Assembly: GCA_031430695.1 (NCBI GenBank)
Contig: JANPBZ010000121.1
Span: 1 to 64,000 of the forward strand
Reading direction: 5' to 3'
From: JAENVT01 sp031430695
GTDB taxonomy: Bacteria > Actinomycetota > Acidimicrobiia > Acidimicrobiales > Ilumatobacteraceae
Length of the DNA: 64,000 nt
The notes below the pieces were generated by a model that worked only from the letters and a program-made list of their open reading frames with translations, was not told where the DNA came from and did not search any database. Made by a program: the position numbers and the translations under genes. Position 1 is the first letter of the stretch. Each line of letters opens with the position of its first letter. This document shows positions 51,018-59,072 of the stretch, in pieces.

Positions 51018-51911
51018 TCAGCCCCGAGCGGCGGGAGCGACGGTGTCGTGCCAGCGAATCCAGGCGTCGAGGTGCTGCCCAGGCGTCGTATAGCCGCCAC
51101 CTGCCGTCGACACTCGAAGGTGCGTCGCGCCAAGTGCGCGAAACGCAGTGGCCGTGTCGATCCACGTCTGCGGATCGTCGTCGGTCTTGATGCGCATTCC
51201 GCACTCGATGCCCAACTTCCCGGGGTCGCGGCCCGCCGCGGTGGCGTAGCCGCGAAGGCGATCGAGCGCGTCGGCCAGCATGTCGCCTGGCGGAAACTGC
51301 GGCATCCAACCGTCGGCGAGACGGCCGGTGCGTTCGAGGACCTTCTCGACGAGGTTGCCGACGAACGATCCCATCCAGATGGGGATCGGCCGTTGCACGG
51401 GCGGCGGGTTCAGGCCGATGCGATCGAGATGGTGCCACGTGCCGTCGAAGGTGACGAGTTCTTGAGTCCAGAGCTGACGCATGACCGTGATCTGTTCCTC
51501 GATGCGGCGGCCGCGGTTCGAGAATTCCTGCTCCAGGGCCTCGTACTCCATCCAGTTCCGCCCGATGCCGACGCCGAGACGCAGACGTCCTCCGGTCAAC
51601 AGGTCGAGTTCGGCGGCCTGCTTGGCGAGCAGCACGGTTTGGCGCTGGGTGCTGATGACGATCGACGTAGCGAGTTCGATGCGGGTGGTGACCGCTCCTA
51701 GGAACGTGAGGAGCACGAGCGGCTCGTGACACGGCACGTCGTAGGTGTGGACCTTCTCGCCCGGTCGTTGGCGATCGGGGTGGCCGCCGACGACGTGATC
51801 GTTGGTCAGCACTGCGTCGAATCCGGCACCTTCGAGCGACTGCGCCATGTCCTTCAGGAACGCGGGATCCTGGCCGACGTCGTCTGTGATGAGGATGGTC
51901 CCGAGTCGCAC
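51018..51911 (-). CDS. F420-dependent luciferase-like oxidoreductase
   Basis: A 297-residue TIM-barrel LLM protein. Visible features are EGAGFDAVLTNDHVV, TTRIELATSIVISTQRQTVLLAKQAAEL, LTGGRLRLGVGIGRNWMEYEALE and PIPIWMGSF. The pattern fits the F420-dependent branch common in actinomycetes. The substrate is unknown. Confidence 0.85.
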   Translation of the reverse strand: MRLGTILITDDVGQDPAFLKDMAQSLEGAGFDAVLTNDHVVGGHPDRQRPGEKVHTYDVPCHEPLVLLTFLGAVTTRIELATSIVISTQRQTVLLAKQAAELDLLTGGRLRLGVGIGRNWMEYEALEQEFSNRGRRIEEQITVMRQLWTQELVTFDGTWHHLDRIGLNPPPVQRPIPIWMGSFVGNLVEKVLERTGRLADGWMPQFPPGDMLADALDRLRGYATAAGRDPGKLGIECGMRIKTDDDPQTWIDTATAFRALGATHLRVSTAGGGYTTPGQHLDAWIRWHDTVAPAARG

Positions 51912-51940
51912 GAATCAGCAACGTAGCAAGTGACAGCCGC

Positions 51941-53617
51941 TCAACCCCGAGCCAGCAGTCCCAGCAACTCCTCGACATCGTCGACGCAGCGCACACCGAG
52001 TGCTGCGAGCGCTGGGCGGGCGTCGATCGGGAGCCCATGCCCAGTGTCCTGGTTGAGGATGCCGCCCATGTAGATCTTCCCGGCCCAGCGCTCGTGGCGA
52101 GCATCGTTGGCGAGGTGCTGGCCGAGCGCCAATGCGTTGCCGTTGTACACGCCGAGCACGATGGCATCGGCATCTTCTTCGTTCGCGGCTCGCACGATGC
52201 TGTCGATCGGTGCGTTGGCGCCCAGCAGAATCACCTCGGCTCCGGCATTCGGCAGAACACGCGCCAGAGCGTCGCGCACCAGATCGTGAACTTCGAGCAC
52301 GGCCAGCACGACACGAACGCCATCGAGGCGCGGCGCGACAGCGTTGAGTCGTTCGGCGAGGTGGCGCACGTGTGACGCCTTCCACGGCTCCAAGCCGGCG
52401 ATGTCGGTCGGCGCGGCGAGATCGACACGACGCTCGAGGTCGGGCATGGTCGTGCGGCGCAATGCGAGCAAGACCTGGGCCGCATCGCCCACGTCGATTC
52501 CGTCGTCTTCGAGTACTGCAAGTGCCCGGTCACGGAACTCGATTGCATGGCTCGCGGCCATCGCGCCCAGTCGTTCGAGGCGCGCCCAGTCGAAGAGGGC
52601 AGGCGATTGACGCACCTCGCGTTCGATCTCGCGGGCCAGCAGATGGACCTCGACGATCTCGGCAGCACTCGGAATGCGCTCCGCCTCGGTGAGCGGTACG
52701 GGATTCACCGCGTGGCCAGTGGGTCGACGCAACTGCAGTGCGATGTCGCACGTGAGTTGTGTTGCAACGGCCGCAGTGTTGTGGACGCGGTCGCCTGGGC
52801 GATGATCGACCGTGTTGCCGTAGATCATCGACCCGATGGAGTCGCCGCCACGGAGGTCGTCGAGTGCGAAGTGCACGACGGCACGGCACTCGGGATTCTG
52901 GATCGTGTTGCCGAAACAGTGGGCCAGACGCGCACCGATCAACTCTTCGACGACGTACAGTTCGAGCGCGGCCCAGCCGACGTATGCGCCAAAGTGCGAT
53001 GCCTGGGTTGCCGAGCCGTCCTCGAGGTTCGAGTGGGCCAGCGCTCCGTGCTCTCGCAGCGCGCCGATCGCGGCGATGGCCCGTACCGTCTCCTCGGTGA
53101 CCAGGATCTCGTCGGAGCCACCGAGCAGGTCGTAGGCGGTGTACTGACCGACGTTGCCGATCGTGTTGACGCCGGCCGACAACGCCCGAAGTGTGTTCTG
53201 GAAACCCGCCGGGAATCCGATCATGTAGTCGCCGAGGTGTGGCTGGATCGGCGCGGCCTCGCCCAGTCGCCGCCACTCGTCGGGGCCGATGCGAGGCCCG
53301 GTCTCCTTGACGGTGAGATGGCGTTCGGTCTCGGGCACGCCCATCGCCCGATCGAGAGCCAATCCGAACCGGTCGACAGTGAAACCCTGCTCAGCGAGGC
53401 CGGCGTTGACCTCGACGAGCGCCGCTTCGGTCGCCGCCCACGTCGAGAGCCCGACGTGCATGTGGTACATCACCCGGCCTTCGTCGCGGCATCGTCGCTT
53501 GTACTCGGCCTCCGAAGTCGCGTGATTCGCGCGCAGGAACGCCGTTGGCGGCGCGGGTGGTGGTGCAGCGTGGCGGCCTTCGGCGATCAGCTGAGCGCCG
53601 GTGAGCATGCGGGCCAC
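51941..53617 (-). CDS. Cobalamin-binding protein with an unassigned N-terminal domain
   Basis: A 558-residue protein. The last 130 residues are a B12-binding Rossmann domain. The DxHxxG motif is imperfect (EVHDLV, with the His kept), the loop GVYNGNAL replaces SxL, and the GG of YMGGILN is present. The N-terminal 430 residues look like a TIM barrel (IGFPAGFQNTLRALSAGVNTIGN, NVGQYTAYDLLGGSDEI), reminiscent of aminomutases, but I cannot assign a substrate. GTG 53617 or ATG 53608 starts it. A cobalamin-dependent isomerase is the working idea. Confidence 0.6.
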   Translation of the reverse strand: MARMLTGAQLIAEGRHAAPPPAPPTAFLRANHATSEAEYKRRCRDEGRVMYHMHVGLSTWAATEAALVEVNAGLAEQGFTVDRFGLALDRAMGVPETERHLTVKETGPRIGPDEWRRLGEAAPIQPHLGDYMIGFPAGFQNTLRALSAGVNTIGNVGQYTAYDLLGGSDEILVTEETVRAIAAIGALREHGALAHSNLEDGSATQASHFGAYVGWAALELYVVEELIGARLAHCFGNTIQNPECRAVVHFALDDLRGGDSIGSMIYGNTVDHRPGDRVHNTAAVATQLTCDIALQLRRPTGHAVNPVPLTEAERIPSAAEIVEVHLLAREIEREVRQSPALFDWARLERLGAMAASHAIEFRDRALAVLEDDGIDVGDAAQVLLALRRTTMPDLERRVDLAAPTDIAGLEPWKASHVRHLAERLNAVAPRLDGVRVVLAVLEVHDLVRDALARVLPNAGAEVILLGANAPIDSIVRAANEEDADAIVLGVYNGNALALGQHLANDARHERWAGKIYMGGILNQDTGHGLPIDARPALAALGVRCVDDVEELLGLLARG

Positions 53618-53718
53618 GGGATCAATCTATGTGAAGAAAGCGGGAAGGAGTACGACTGCAGCGTGAAGGATCCGTGAGATTCACCGACGAAGCGGCGAGC
53701 GGCGCGTACAACGAGGCC

Positions 53719-53813
53719 ATGAGTGATTTCATCTTCATCGCCGTGACGATCGTGTTCTTCGCGATCTGCTCGTGTACGTCAAGTGGTGCGACAAGATCGA
53801 GCATGACACCTGA
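53719..53813 (+). pseudogene. KdpF-like small membrane protein with a 1-nt frameshift
   Basis: The first 17 codons give MSDFIFIAVTIVFFAIC, a membrane span. In the next frame the sequence continues VYVKWCDKIEHDT and a stop, the usual ending of these about 30-residue single-span proteins. One base is missing near 53770. In the literal frame the peptide continues as CSCTSSG and runs on into the convergent gene. It is either a broken gene or an indel error. Confidence 0.55.
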
Positions 53814-53816
53814 CCT

Positions 53817-54266
53817 TCAGCGTTGCGGCGGAGCGCCGCCGGCCCCAGAAATCTTGGCATCGGCGTCGCGTAGGCGTGTGGCGATGCCCTTCAAGATGTT
53901 GCGGGTGACCGAAGGAGACGTGAACAAGAACTCGGTGAATTCGGCGTGCCCGATGATCTCGAGGGCGATGTCGGTCTCGGCGGTGATCGTCGCTGTCTGG
54001 GCCCCACCATCGAGGAGCGAGATCTCACCGAAGAAGTCACCTGGCCCGAGAGATGCAATCGCCATGCCGTCGATGGTGACACTGACCGTCCCTTCGGTGA
54101 TGACCGCAAAGTGGTGTCCGATGGCCCCTTGCCGAGCGACGACTGTTCCCGAGGGCAAACGCAGTCCCGTGGTCAGCCGGGCGATGCTCTTCAACTCCTT
54201 GGCGTTGCAGAGCGAGAACAGCGGTACCTGTGAGAGCACGCTATTGAGGGAATCTTTGCCAGCCAT
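53817..54266 (-). CDS. Cyclic-nucleotide-binding domain protein
   Basis: A 149-residue protein consisting of one cNMP-binding domain: PSGTVVARQGAIGHHFAVITEG, GDFFGEISLLDGGAQTATITA (phosphate-binding cassette; the usual Arg is Gln here) and helical ends. No HTH or channel domain is present, so it is a stand-alone sensor. It may not bind cAMP, given the missing Arg. Confidence 0.82.
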   Translation of the reverse strand: MAGKDSLNSVLSQVPLFSLCNAKELKSIARLTTGLRLPSGTVVARQGAIGHHFAVITEGTVSVTIDGMAIASLGPGDFFGEISLLDGGAQTATITAETDIALEIIGHAEFTEFLFTSPSVTRNILKGIATRLRDADAKISGAGGAPPQR

Positions 54267-54310
54267 GACTGTCTCCTCTGAGTGATTGCCAGCGGCAGGC
54301 TACAACGTCG

Positions 54311-54892
54311 TCAGCCCGGCAGCATCGGACTCTTGTCGGCCAGGTCTCTCCCCAACATCACGACCACCGTTGCTTCACCCAGCGCCGCCGGGCCGCCGGT
54401 GATCGAGACGGGTACCGGCATGCGGGTGGCGGTGATGCCGCCCATCACCCGACCGACAGACGCGGCGACGTCGGCGCCGGCCGGAAGGACGTACACCTTG
54501 CTGGCATCGAGGCGATCCTCGATGCCAGCGGCGTTGGTCGCGTCGGCGACCTGGAATCCTCTGGCGGCGAGCTCCTGACCGAGCAACGCCGCTGCACCGT
54601 TCACGTTCGAGGCGTTGGCGACGATGATGGTCGCGCCCTCGGTGATCAACGGGATCGTCGTGCTGGTGGTGGTCGGGGGAATCGTGGTCGTCGAGGTGGT
54701 GGTTGTACTGGTACTGGTGGTCGGCGGCGGGATCGTGGTTGTCGTCGTCGTGGTTGGTGCAGTGGTCGACGTCGTGGTGGTCGCGATGTCGGGCAGCGCG
54801 CCGGGCCCGAAGGTGCACGCGGTCAGCAGAGCCACGAGTGATGTCGTCAACGTCAATCTCCCGGCCACGCGCCCATCCTGTCGACTCGCCAC
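54311..54892 (-). CDS. LytR_C-domain lipoprotein with Thr-rich linker
   Basis: A 193-residue lipoprotein with the signal ending LLTAC (Cys about 26). A 45-residue linker of almost only Thr, Pro and Ser follows. The C-terminal LytR_C-like domain shows ATIIVANASNVNGAAALLGQELAARGFQV and KVYVLPAGADVAASVG. The linker spans the cell wall, and such Thr-rich lipoproteins are common in Acidimicrobiia. GTG 54892 is the start. Confidence 0.85.
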   Translation of the reverse strand: MASRQDGRVAGRLTLTTSLVALLTACTFGPGALPDIATTTTSTTAPTTTTTTTIPPPTTSTSTTTTSTTTIPPTTTSTTIPLITEGATIIVANASNVNGAAALLGQELAARGFQVADATNAAGIEDRLDASKVYVLPAGADVAASVGRVMGGITATRMPVPVSITGGPAALGEATVVVMLGRDLADKSPMLPG

Positions 54893-54963
54893 GATGCAGA
54901 CAAGTCAGCCCGAGGTTGTCGGTCGTTTTCAAAACTGATTCTCAACATCGCGACGGTTGTTCT

Positions 54964-55659
54964 TTGACGACCGTGCCCGATACTGCGGTAGCCGACAGTG
55001 CTGTTGTTTCGAATTCCGCGTCGAACTCGACGGCGGTCGTGCAGCCACTGACCGCTGCCGCATTCGAGGGACTGGGCACCTGTTCGCTGATGCCCGAGAT
55101 GACCGCGGGCCAATTTCTGCTTGATCAGCAATTCGATCGCAGTGACATCACCGAGGACTATCCCGGTCACCCGATGCGGCTGGGCCTGCGCGTGATCGAC
55201 CAATCGTGTGCCCCCGTGCTCGGCGCGACGGTCGAGATCTGGCATGCCGACGCGACGGGTGACTATTCGGCGTTCACCGACAATGGTGGTGGCAAGGACG
55301 AAGGCACGACATTCTTGCGTGGCACGAAAACTGCCGACGACAGCGGCATCGTCGAATTCCTCACTGTCTATCCCGGCTGGTATTCGGGGCGTGCCGTGCA
55401 CATCCACCTCCGGGTTCATCTCGCCGACTCGACGGTGCTGACCTCGCAGATGTTCTTCGACGACGACTACACGGCCAGCGTGTACTCCGCAGCGCCGTAC
55501 GCCGAGTTCGGTGCTGCCGACACGTCGAGCGAAGCCGATGGCATCGCCGGCGACCCCGAGGCAGAAGGCACGCTGTTGCACACGTCGGCGGGGGAGACCG
55601 TGAAGGGAACCGGCACGCTCGCCCTGCTGAACCTCGGCATCGATCCCGCGGCGCGATAA
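54964..55659 (+). CDS. Intradiol ring-cleavage dioxygenase-like protein
   Basis: A 231-residue protein (from TTG 54964; GTG 54973 is the alternative). It shows DITEDYPGHPMRLGLRVIDQ, GATVEIWHADATGDYSAF and the metal-ligand segment YPGWYSGRAVHIHLRVH, matching the Tyr and HxH ligands of protocatechuate and catechol dioxygenases. The N-terminal 45 residues are low-complexity Ala/Ser/Val. No ring-cleavage pathway genes are adjacent, so the substrate is open. It is divergent from the LytR_C lipoprotein gene. Confidence 0.82.
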   Translation: MTTVPDTAVADSAVVSNSASNSTAVVQPLTAAAFEGLGTCSLMPEMTAGQFLLDQQFDRSDITEDYPGHPMRLGLRVIDQSCAPVLGATVEIWHADATGDYSAFTDNGGGKDEGTTFLRGTKTADDSGIVEFLTVYPGWYSGRAVHIHLRVHLADSTVLTSQMFFDDDYTASVYSAAPYAEFGAADTSSEADGIAGDPEAEGTLLHTSAGETVKGTGTLALLNLGIDPAAR

Positions 55660-55694
55660 GGGCTGGATGAGCTCAAATTCAGGCGTCGGCCGCT

Positions 55695-55829
55695 TTATGC
55701 GGCACCTCGTTTGGGTGGGCCGGTGGTCATGATGTGTCCGTCGGGGAGTGTGATGCTCAGTTCCCGGTTCGGTCCCATCGTGATGATCCAGCCGTTGTGG
55801 TGGATGTTCTGGTGGTGCTGGCGTCGCAG
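55695..55829 (-). pseudogene. C-terminal remnant of an HNH endonuclease/DUF222 (13E12-type) protein
   Basis: The minus-strand frame reads HHQNIHHNGWIITMGPNREL then SITLPDGHIMTTGPPKR, the typical tail that follows the HNH motif of 13E12-repeat proteins. Everything before it is lost and it is fused to the IS fragment. Only 45 residues remain. Confidence 0.6.
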
Positions 55830-55837
55830 ATGCTTGT

Positions 55838-56100
55838 GTAACCGACGTGCCCATAGCAGGCGTAGTTCGCTTTCCACTCCACCGAGATGATGGTCTTGCG
55901 TGTCTCGTCGGTGATCGAACGAGCCGACACCGGTCGGGCCATGGCGGCATAGAACGTGCGCTCAGCCAACTCCAACACCCGACACATCGCTGCCACCGCG
56001 AAACGCCGGCGATGCTGGTCGATGAACGCAATCGTCACCGCAGGTGCGGGTCGTTCTCCCGTGCGAAAAAAGTGGTGGCTGCCTTGAGGATCTCGATTGT
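55838..56100 (-). mobile_element. Remnant of an IS3-family transposase (OrfA end and OrfB start)
   Basis: On the minus strand one frame reads EILKAATTFFARENDPHLR and stops, the typical OrfA end. The frame after it gives VTIAFIDQHRRRFAVAAMCR then LAERTFYAAMARPVSARS, the OrfB start. The sequence breaks off after NYACYGHVG. The DDE catalytic domain and both inverted ends are missing, so it is dead. Confidence 0.68.
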
Positions 56101-56200
56101 CCGTTGCTGCCCGAGCCGCCGGCCTGTCATGGCACAAGATCGGCGCCCTCCTGTCGGCACCTCAAACCCAAGCCGCCCAGCAAGCGCTACGGAACTGTCG
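56097..56200 (+). pseudogene. Fragment of a helix-turn-helix protein
   Basis: The plus-strand frame from 56097 reads SVAARAAGLSWHKIGALLSA then QTQAAQQALR. This is similar to the HTH segment of small actinobacterial proteins (AGxSWxxIGxxLGxxxQAAxQRF). No start or normal end is visible. It is one more piece in the degenerate 55660-56660 region. Confidence 0.35.
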
Positions 56201-56382
56201 TCGAAGCCTCCTGACCGCCGAGCCGATCTATCGACTGGCAGAATATGGCGCTCGTCAGCCGTCGAAGCACAGCTTCGGGCGAACCGGGCAGCCCCAGAAG
56301 GCGACGTAGCGAAATGGCGCTGCCCAGTTCATCGGTACCCAGCGCCGAGTGGCAGTTCGGCGCTATCTGGCGTTGGTCCACG

Positions 56383-56429
56383 GCGTTTGATGACTTGCGC
56401 CCCGCATAGGGGCTCGAGTCGTCAAGCGC
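56383..56429. repeat. Hairpin repeat, copy 1
   Basis: A 47-nt imperfect palindrome: the outer arm GCGTTTGATGACT pairs with AGTCGTCAAGCGC (11 of 13), with an inner GCCCC/GGGGC stem. The same layout recurs 62 nt downstream. Neither copy lies in a recognisable gene. Confidence 0.7.
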
Positions 56430-56444
56430 ACCTGCGTGATCATT

Positions 56445-56491
56445 GCGTCTGATGACTGGCGCCCCGATGCGGGGCCGGAGTCGTCAAACGT
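56445..56491. repeat. Hairpin repeat, copy 2
   Basis: The second copy of the 47-nt element: outer arm GCGTCTGATGACT, inner GCCCC/GGGGC, other arm AGTCGTCAAACGT. It is nearly identical in the outer core TGATGACT...AGTCGTCA but differs in the loop. A possible third, degraded copy starts near 56492. Confidence 0.7.
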
Positions 56492-56668
56492 TGCGTCGAC
56501 TAGCGCCGAATGCCCTACAAGGGGCGGGTTCGCAACCGTCGGACTGGCAGCGAGTTCTTCCACACTCAATCAAAGGGAAGACAGACGTTCGCCAAGTCTG
56601 GCGGGCCGGGAGGACGCTCGACGAAATGCCTCGTGATTGCCACTGGCGCTCTGCGAAACCATCGGATA

Positions 56669-56692
56669 ATCTACAACCATATGGTTGTAGAT
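56669..56692. promoter_or_regulatory. Operator palindrome over the start of the ArsR-type gene
   Basis: A perfect 24-nt palindrome, ATCTACAACCAT followed by ATGGTTGTAGAT, covers ATG 56681. GATAAT (56665-56670) is a good -10, so the transcript may begin near the ATG. The ArsR-family product can repress its own operon here. Confidence 0.75.
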
Positions 56693-57022
56693 GAGCGACG
56701 AACAGACCTGCTGCTCCATGCGCTCGCCGATTCGACACGGCGCGACATCGTCCGGCTGGTGCTACGGGGCGAGCACTCTGTGTCGGACCTGTCCCGGCGT
56801 TACCCGATGAGCTTCGCCGCCGTGCAGAAGCACGTCGCCGTTCTCGAGCGGGCCGATCTCATCACCAAACACCAGCGAGGCCGCGAGCGAATCGTGCGGG
56901 GGCGGATCGACACCGTACGCGACGTCAACCGCCTGCTCGACGAGCTCGAGGCCAGCTGGCGTGACCGTATGCAACGCTTCAGCGACGTCCTCGCCGAACC
57001 TGACGAAGGAGACACACCATGA
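56681..57022 (+). CDS. ArsR-family regulator of the SRPBCC gene
   Basis: A 113-residue winged-helix protein: HALADSTRRDIVRLVLRGEHSVSDLSRRYPMSFAAVQKHVAVLERADL and the wing TKHQRGRERIVRGR. No metal-binding cysteines are present. It starts inside the palindromic operator and overlaps the SRPBCC gene by 4 nt. The pair is a well-known actinobacterial arrangement in which the regulator controls an AHSA1-domain protein. Confidence 0.88.
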   Translation: MVVDERRTDLLLHALADSTRRDIVRLVLRGEHSVSDLSRRYPMSFAAVQKHVAVLERADLITKHQRGRERIVRGRIDTVRDVNRLLDELEASWRDRMQRFSDVLAEPDEGDTP

Positions 57023-57510
57023 CCGTGACCGATGTCCGCAAGGACCCGACCGCTCTCACCATGACGATCACGAGCGAGTGGGATGCCCCGATCGCGACCG
57101 TCTGGCAACTGTGGGCCGACCCCCGCAAGCTCGAACGCTGGTGGGGCCCGCCCACCTACCCAGCGACCGTCATCGAGCACGACCTCTGCCCGGGTGGGAA
57201 GGTCAGCTACTTCATGACAAGCCCTGAGGGCGCGCAGTATCACGGATGGTGGAAGATCGTCACCGTCGACGAACCGCACCGCCTCGACTTCGAAGACGGT
57301 TTCGCCGACACAGAGGGCAACCCCAACGAGGCGATGCCGACGACACAGTCCACCGTCACGTTTGTCGCGCTGCCGAGTGGCGCCACGCGCATGCTCATCG
57401 AGGCGCGGTTCCCGTCGCGTCAGGCGATGGACCAGATGATCGAGATGGGGATGGAGGAAGGTCTCGCCGGCGCCATGAGCCAGATCGACGCCATCCTCGC
57501 CTCCGCCTGA
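57019..57510 (+). CDS. SRPBCC/AHSA1-domain protein
   Basis: A 163-residue START-like protein: SEWDAPIATVWQLWADPRKLERWWGPPTYPATV, GGKVSYFMTSPEG and a final amphipathic helix (IEMGMEEGLAGAMSQIDAIL). It starts in an ATGA overlap with the ArsR gene. The fold binds hydrophobic ligands; the ligand is unknown. Confidence 0.88.
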   Translation: MTVTDVRKDPTALTMTITSEWDAPIATVWQLWADPRKLERWWGPPTYPATVIEHDLCPGGKVSYFMTSPEGAQYHGWWKIVTVDEPHRLDFEDGFADTEGNPNEAMPTTQSTVTFVALPSGATRMLIEARFPSRQAMDQMIEMGMEEGLAGAMSQIDAILASA

Positions 57511-57587
57511 CCGTTTGCCCGGTTCAGGGGGAGACAGTGGGCCTCGGGAGTGACAGAATCACGGCCACGACTCACAGGGGGTAGTTC

Positions 57588-57971
57588 ATGGCGATGGATT
57601 TGGTCATCGAGGTCGACAATCGGCCGGGCTCGCTTGCCAAGATCGCGGCCGCGATCAGCGACGCGGGCGTCAACCTCGCCGCAGCGACCTGCGTCGGGAT
57701 AGGTGACCGCGCCGAGTTGCACATCCTCGTGCCATATGCCGAAGCCGCGAGGCACGCGTTGGCCATCACTCACCAAGCAGTCGTGACCCGAGAACGCGAG
57801 GTGGTGGTGGTCGAGGTGGAAGACCGCCCGGGTGCCTTGGCCGATCTCGCCAGAATTGTCGCTGAAGCTGGAGTCGACCTCGACCTGGTCTACGTCGCGA
57901 CGAACAACCGCGTCGTGTTCGGGTCGAAGGATCTCGATGGCCTCAAGGCTGCGCTCGGTCAGAAGCACTGA
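57588..57971 (+). CDS. Tandem ACT-domain protein
   Basis: A 127-residue protein with two ACT-like repeats: DLVIEVDNRPGSLAKIAAAISDAGVNLA and VVVVEVEDRPGALADLARIVAEAGVDLD. No enzyme domain is attached. ACT domains bind amino acids and usually regulate a partner. The proline-racemase-family gene follows 15 nt later and may be that partner or simply co-transcribed. Confidence 0.8.
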   Translation: MAMDLVIEVDNRPGSLAKIAAAISDAGVNLAAATCVGIGDRAELHILVPYAEAARHALAITHQAVVTREREVVVVEVEDRPGALADLARIVAEAGVDLDLVYVATNNRVVFGSKDLDGLKAALGQKH

Positions 57972-57986
57972 CGAGCATCGGCTCAT

Positions 57987-59063
57987 GTGCCAGAGAATGT
58001 GCCAGAGAACGTGACGGTGGCGAAACGGATCATCTCGGTTGTCGGCTGCCACGCCGAAGGAGAGCAAGGCGATGTGATCACCGGCGGGGTCCTTCCGCCG
58101 GCCGGTGACACGATGATGAGCAAGAAGCTGGCATTCGAACGCGATCACGACGACATCCGGCGGATGCTGATCTGTGAGCCGCGTGGTTCGGTTGCCCGCC
58201 ACGTCAACCTGATCGTGCCATCGACACGCGACGATTGTGCGGCTGGCGCGATCGTGATGGAGCCGACCGAGTATCCGCCGATGTCGGGCTCCAACACGAT
58301 GTGCATCGCCACCGTGTTGTTGGAGACCGGGGTGATTCCGATGGTCGAGCCGCAGACCCGGTTCCGTCTCGACATGCCGGCCGGGCCGATCGACATCGTC
58401 GCCGAGTGCAGCGCCGGCAAATGCGTGTCGGTCACGTTGAAGAATGTGCCGGCGTTCGCCTTCGCACTCGATGCTGTGCTGGAGTTGGCGGGACACGGCC
58501 CCATCGACATCGACATTGCCTACGGCGGCATGATCTATGCCATCGTCGACGCCGCCGCGTTGGGCTTCGAGATCGTCCCCGACGAAGCACGCGACCTCGC
58601 CGAGCTCGGCGAGAGGATCCGTGTCGCGGCCCGCGAACAGCATCCCGTCACCCACCCAGAGTTGCCGGACATCAAGAACGTGTCGATCGTGCAATTTGCC
58701 GGACCGCTGACGCATGACGGCAACCGGGTCAGCGCGCGCAACACCTGCATCGTCTCGCCCGGTCGCTCCGATCGCTCGCCGACGGGAACTGGTACCACAG
58801 CGCGCATGGCTGTGCTGCACGCGCGGGGTGTGTTGCAGGTCGGCGGCGGACTGACGCACTCGTCGATCATCGGATCGGAGTTCTACGGCATGATCGTCGG
58901 CGAGACCTCGGTCGGATCCTTACCGGCGATCGAGGCCACGATTCGCGGCAGGGCATGGATCACCGGCCTGCATCACTACTTCGTCGATGCCGATGATCCA
59001 TGGCCCAGCGGTTATGTGCTCTCCGACACGTGGGGTATGTCGACGTCGGTGGCACAGCACTAA
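57987..59063 (+). CDS. Proline racemase-family protein with both catalytic cysteines replaced
   Basis: A 358-residue protein of the proline racemase/hydroxyproline epimerase family: GGVLPPAGDTMMSKKLAFER, YPPMSGSNTMCIATVL and GRSDRSPTGTGTTARMAVLH. In the family the two catalytic positions are usually Cys-Cys, Ser-Cys or Cys-Thr. Here they align as Ser (in MSGSN) and Thr (in SPTGTG). Activity may differ or be lost. The first codons contain a tandem 12-nt repeat (GTGCCAGAGAAY twice), so the exact GTG start is uncertain. Confidence 0.85.
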   Translation: MPENVPENVTVAKRIISVVGCHAEGEQGDVITGGVLPPAGDTMMSKKLAFERDHDDIRRMLICEPRGSVARHVNLIVPSTRDDCAAGAIVMEPTEYPPMSGSNTMCIATVLLETGVIPMVEPQTRFRLDMPAGPIDIVAECSAGKCVSVTLKNVPAFAFALDAVLELAGHGPIDIDIAYGGMIYAIVDAAALGFEIVPDEARDLAELGERIRVAAREQHPVTHPELPDIKNVSIVQFAGPLTHDGNRVSARNTCIVSPGRSDRSPTGTGTTARMAVLHARGVLQVGGGLTHSSIIGSEFYGMIVGETSVGSLPAIEATIRGRAWITGLHHYFVDADDPWPSGYVLSDTWGMSTSVAQH

Positions 59064-59072
59064 CTGGCTTGG

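Noticed and set aside
54640..54790. Short tandem repeats resembling a CRISPR or satellite
   Set aside because: They are codon repeats for the Thr/Pro-rich linker of the LytR_C lipoprotein.
57985..58014. Tandem 12-nt repeat before the racemase homologue as a regulatory element
   Set aside because: It is in frame and simply doubles a PEN-V tetrapeptide at the N terminus; no sign of a regulatory role.
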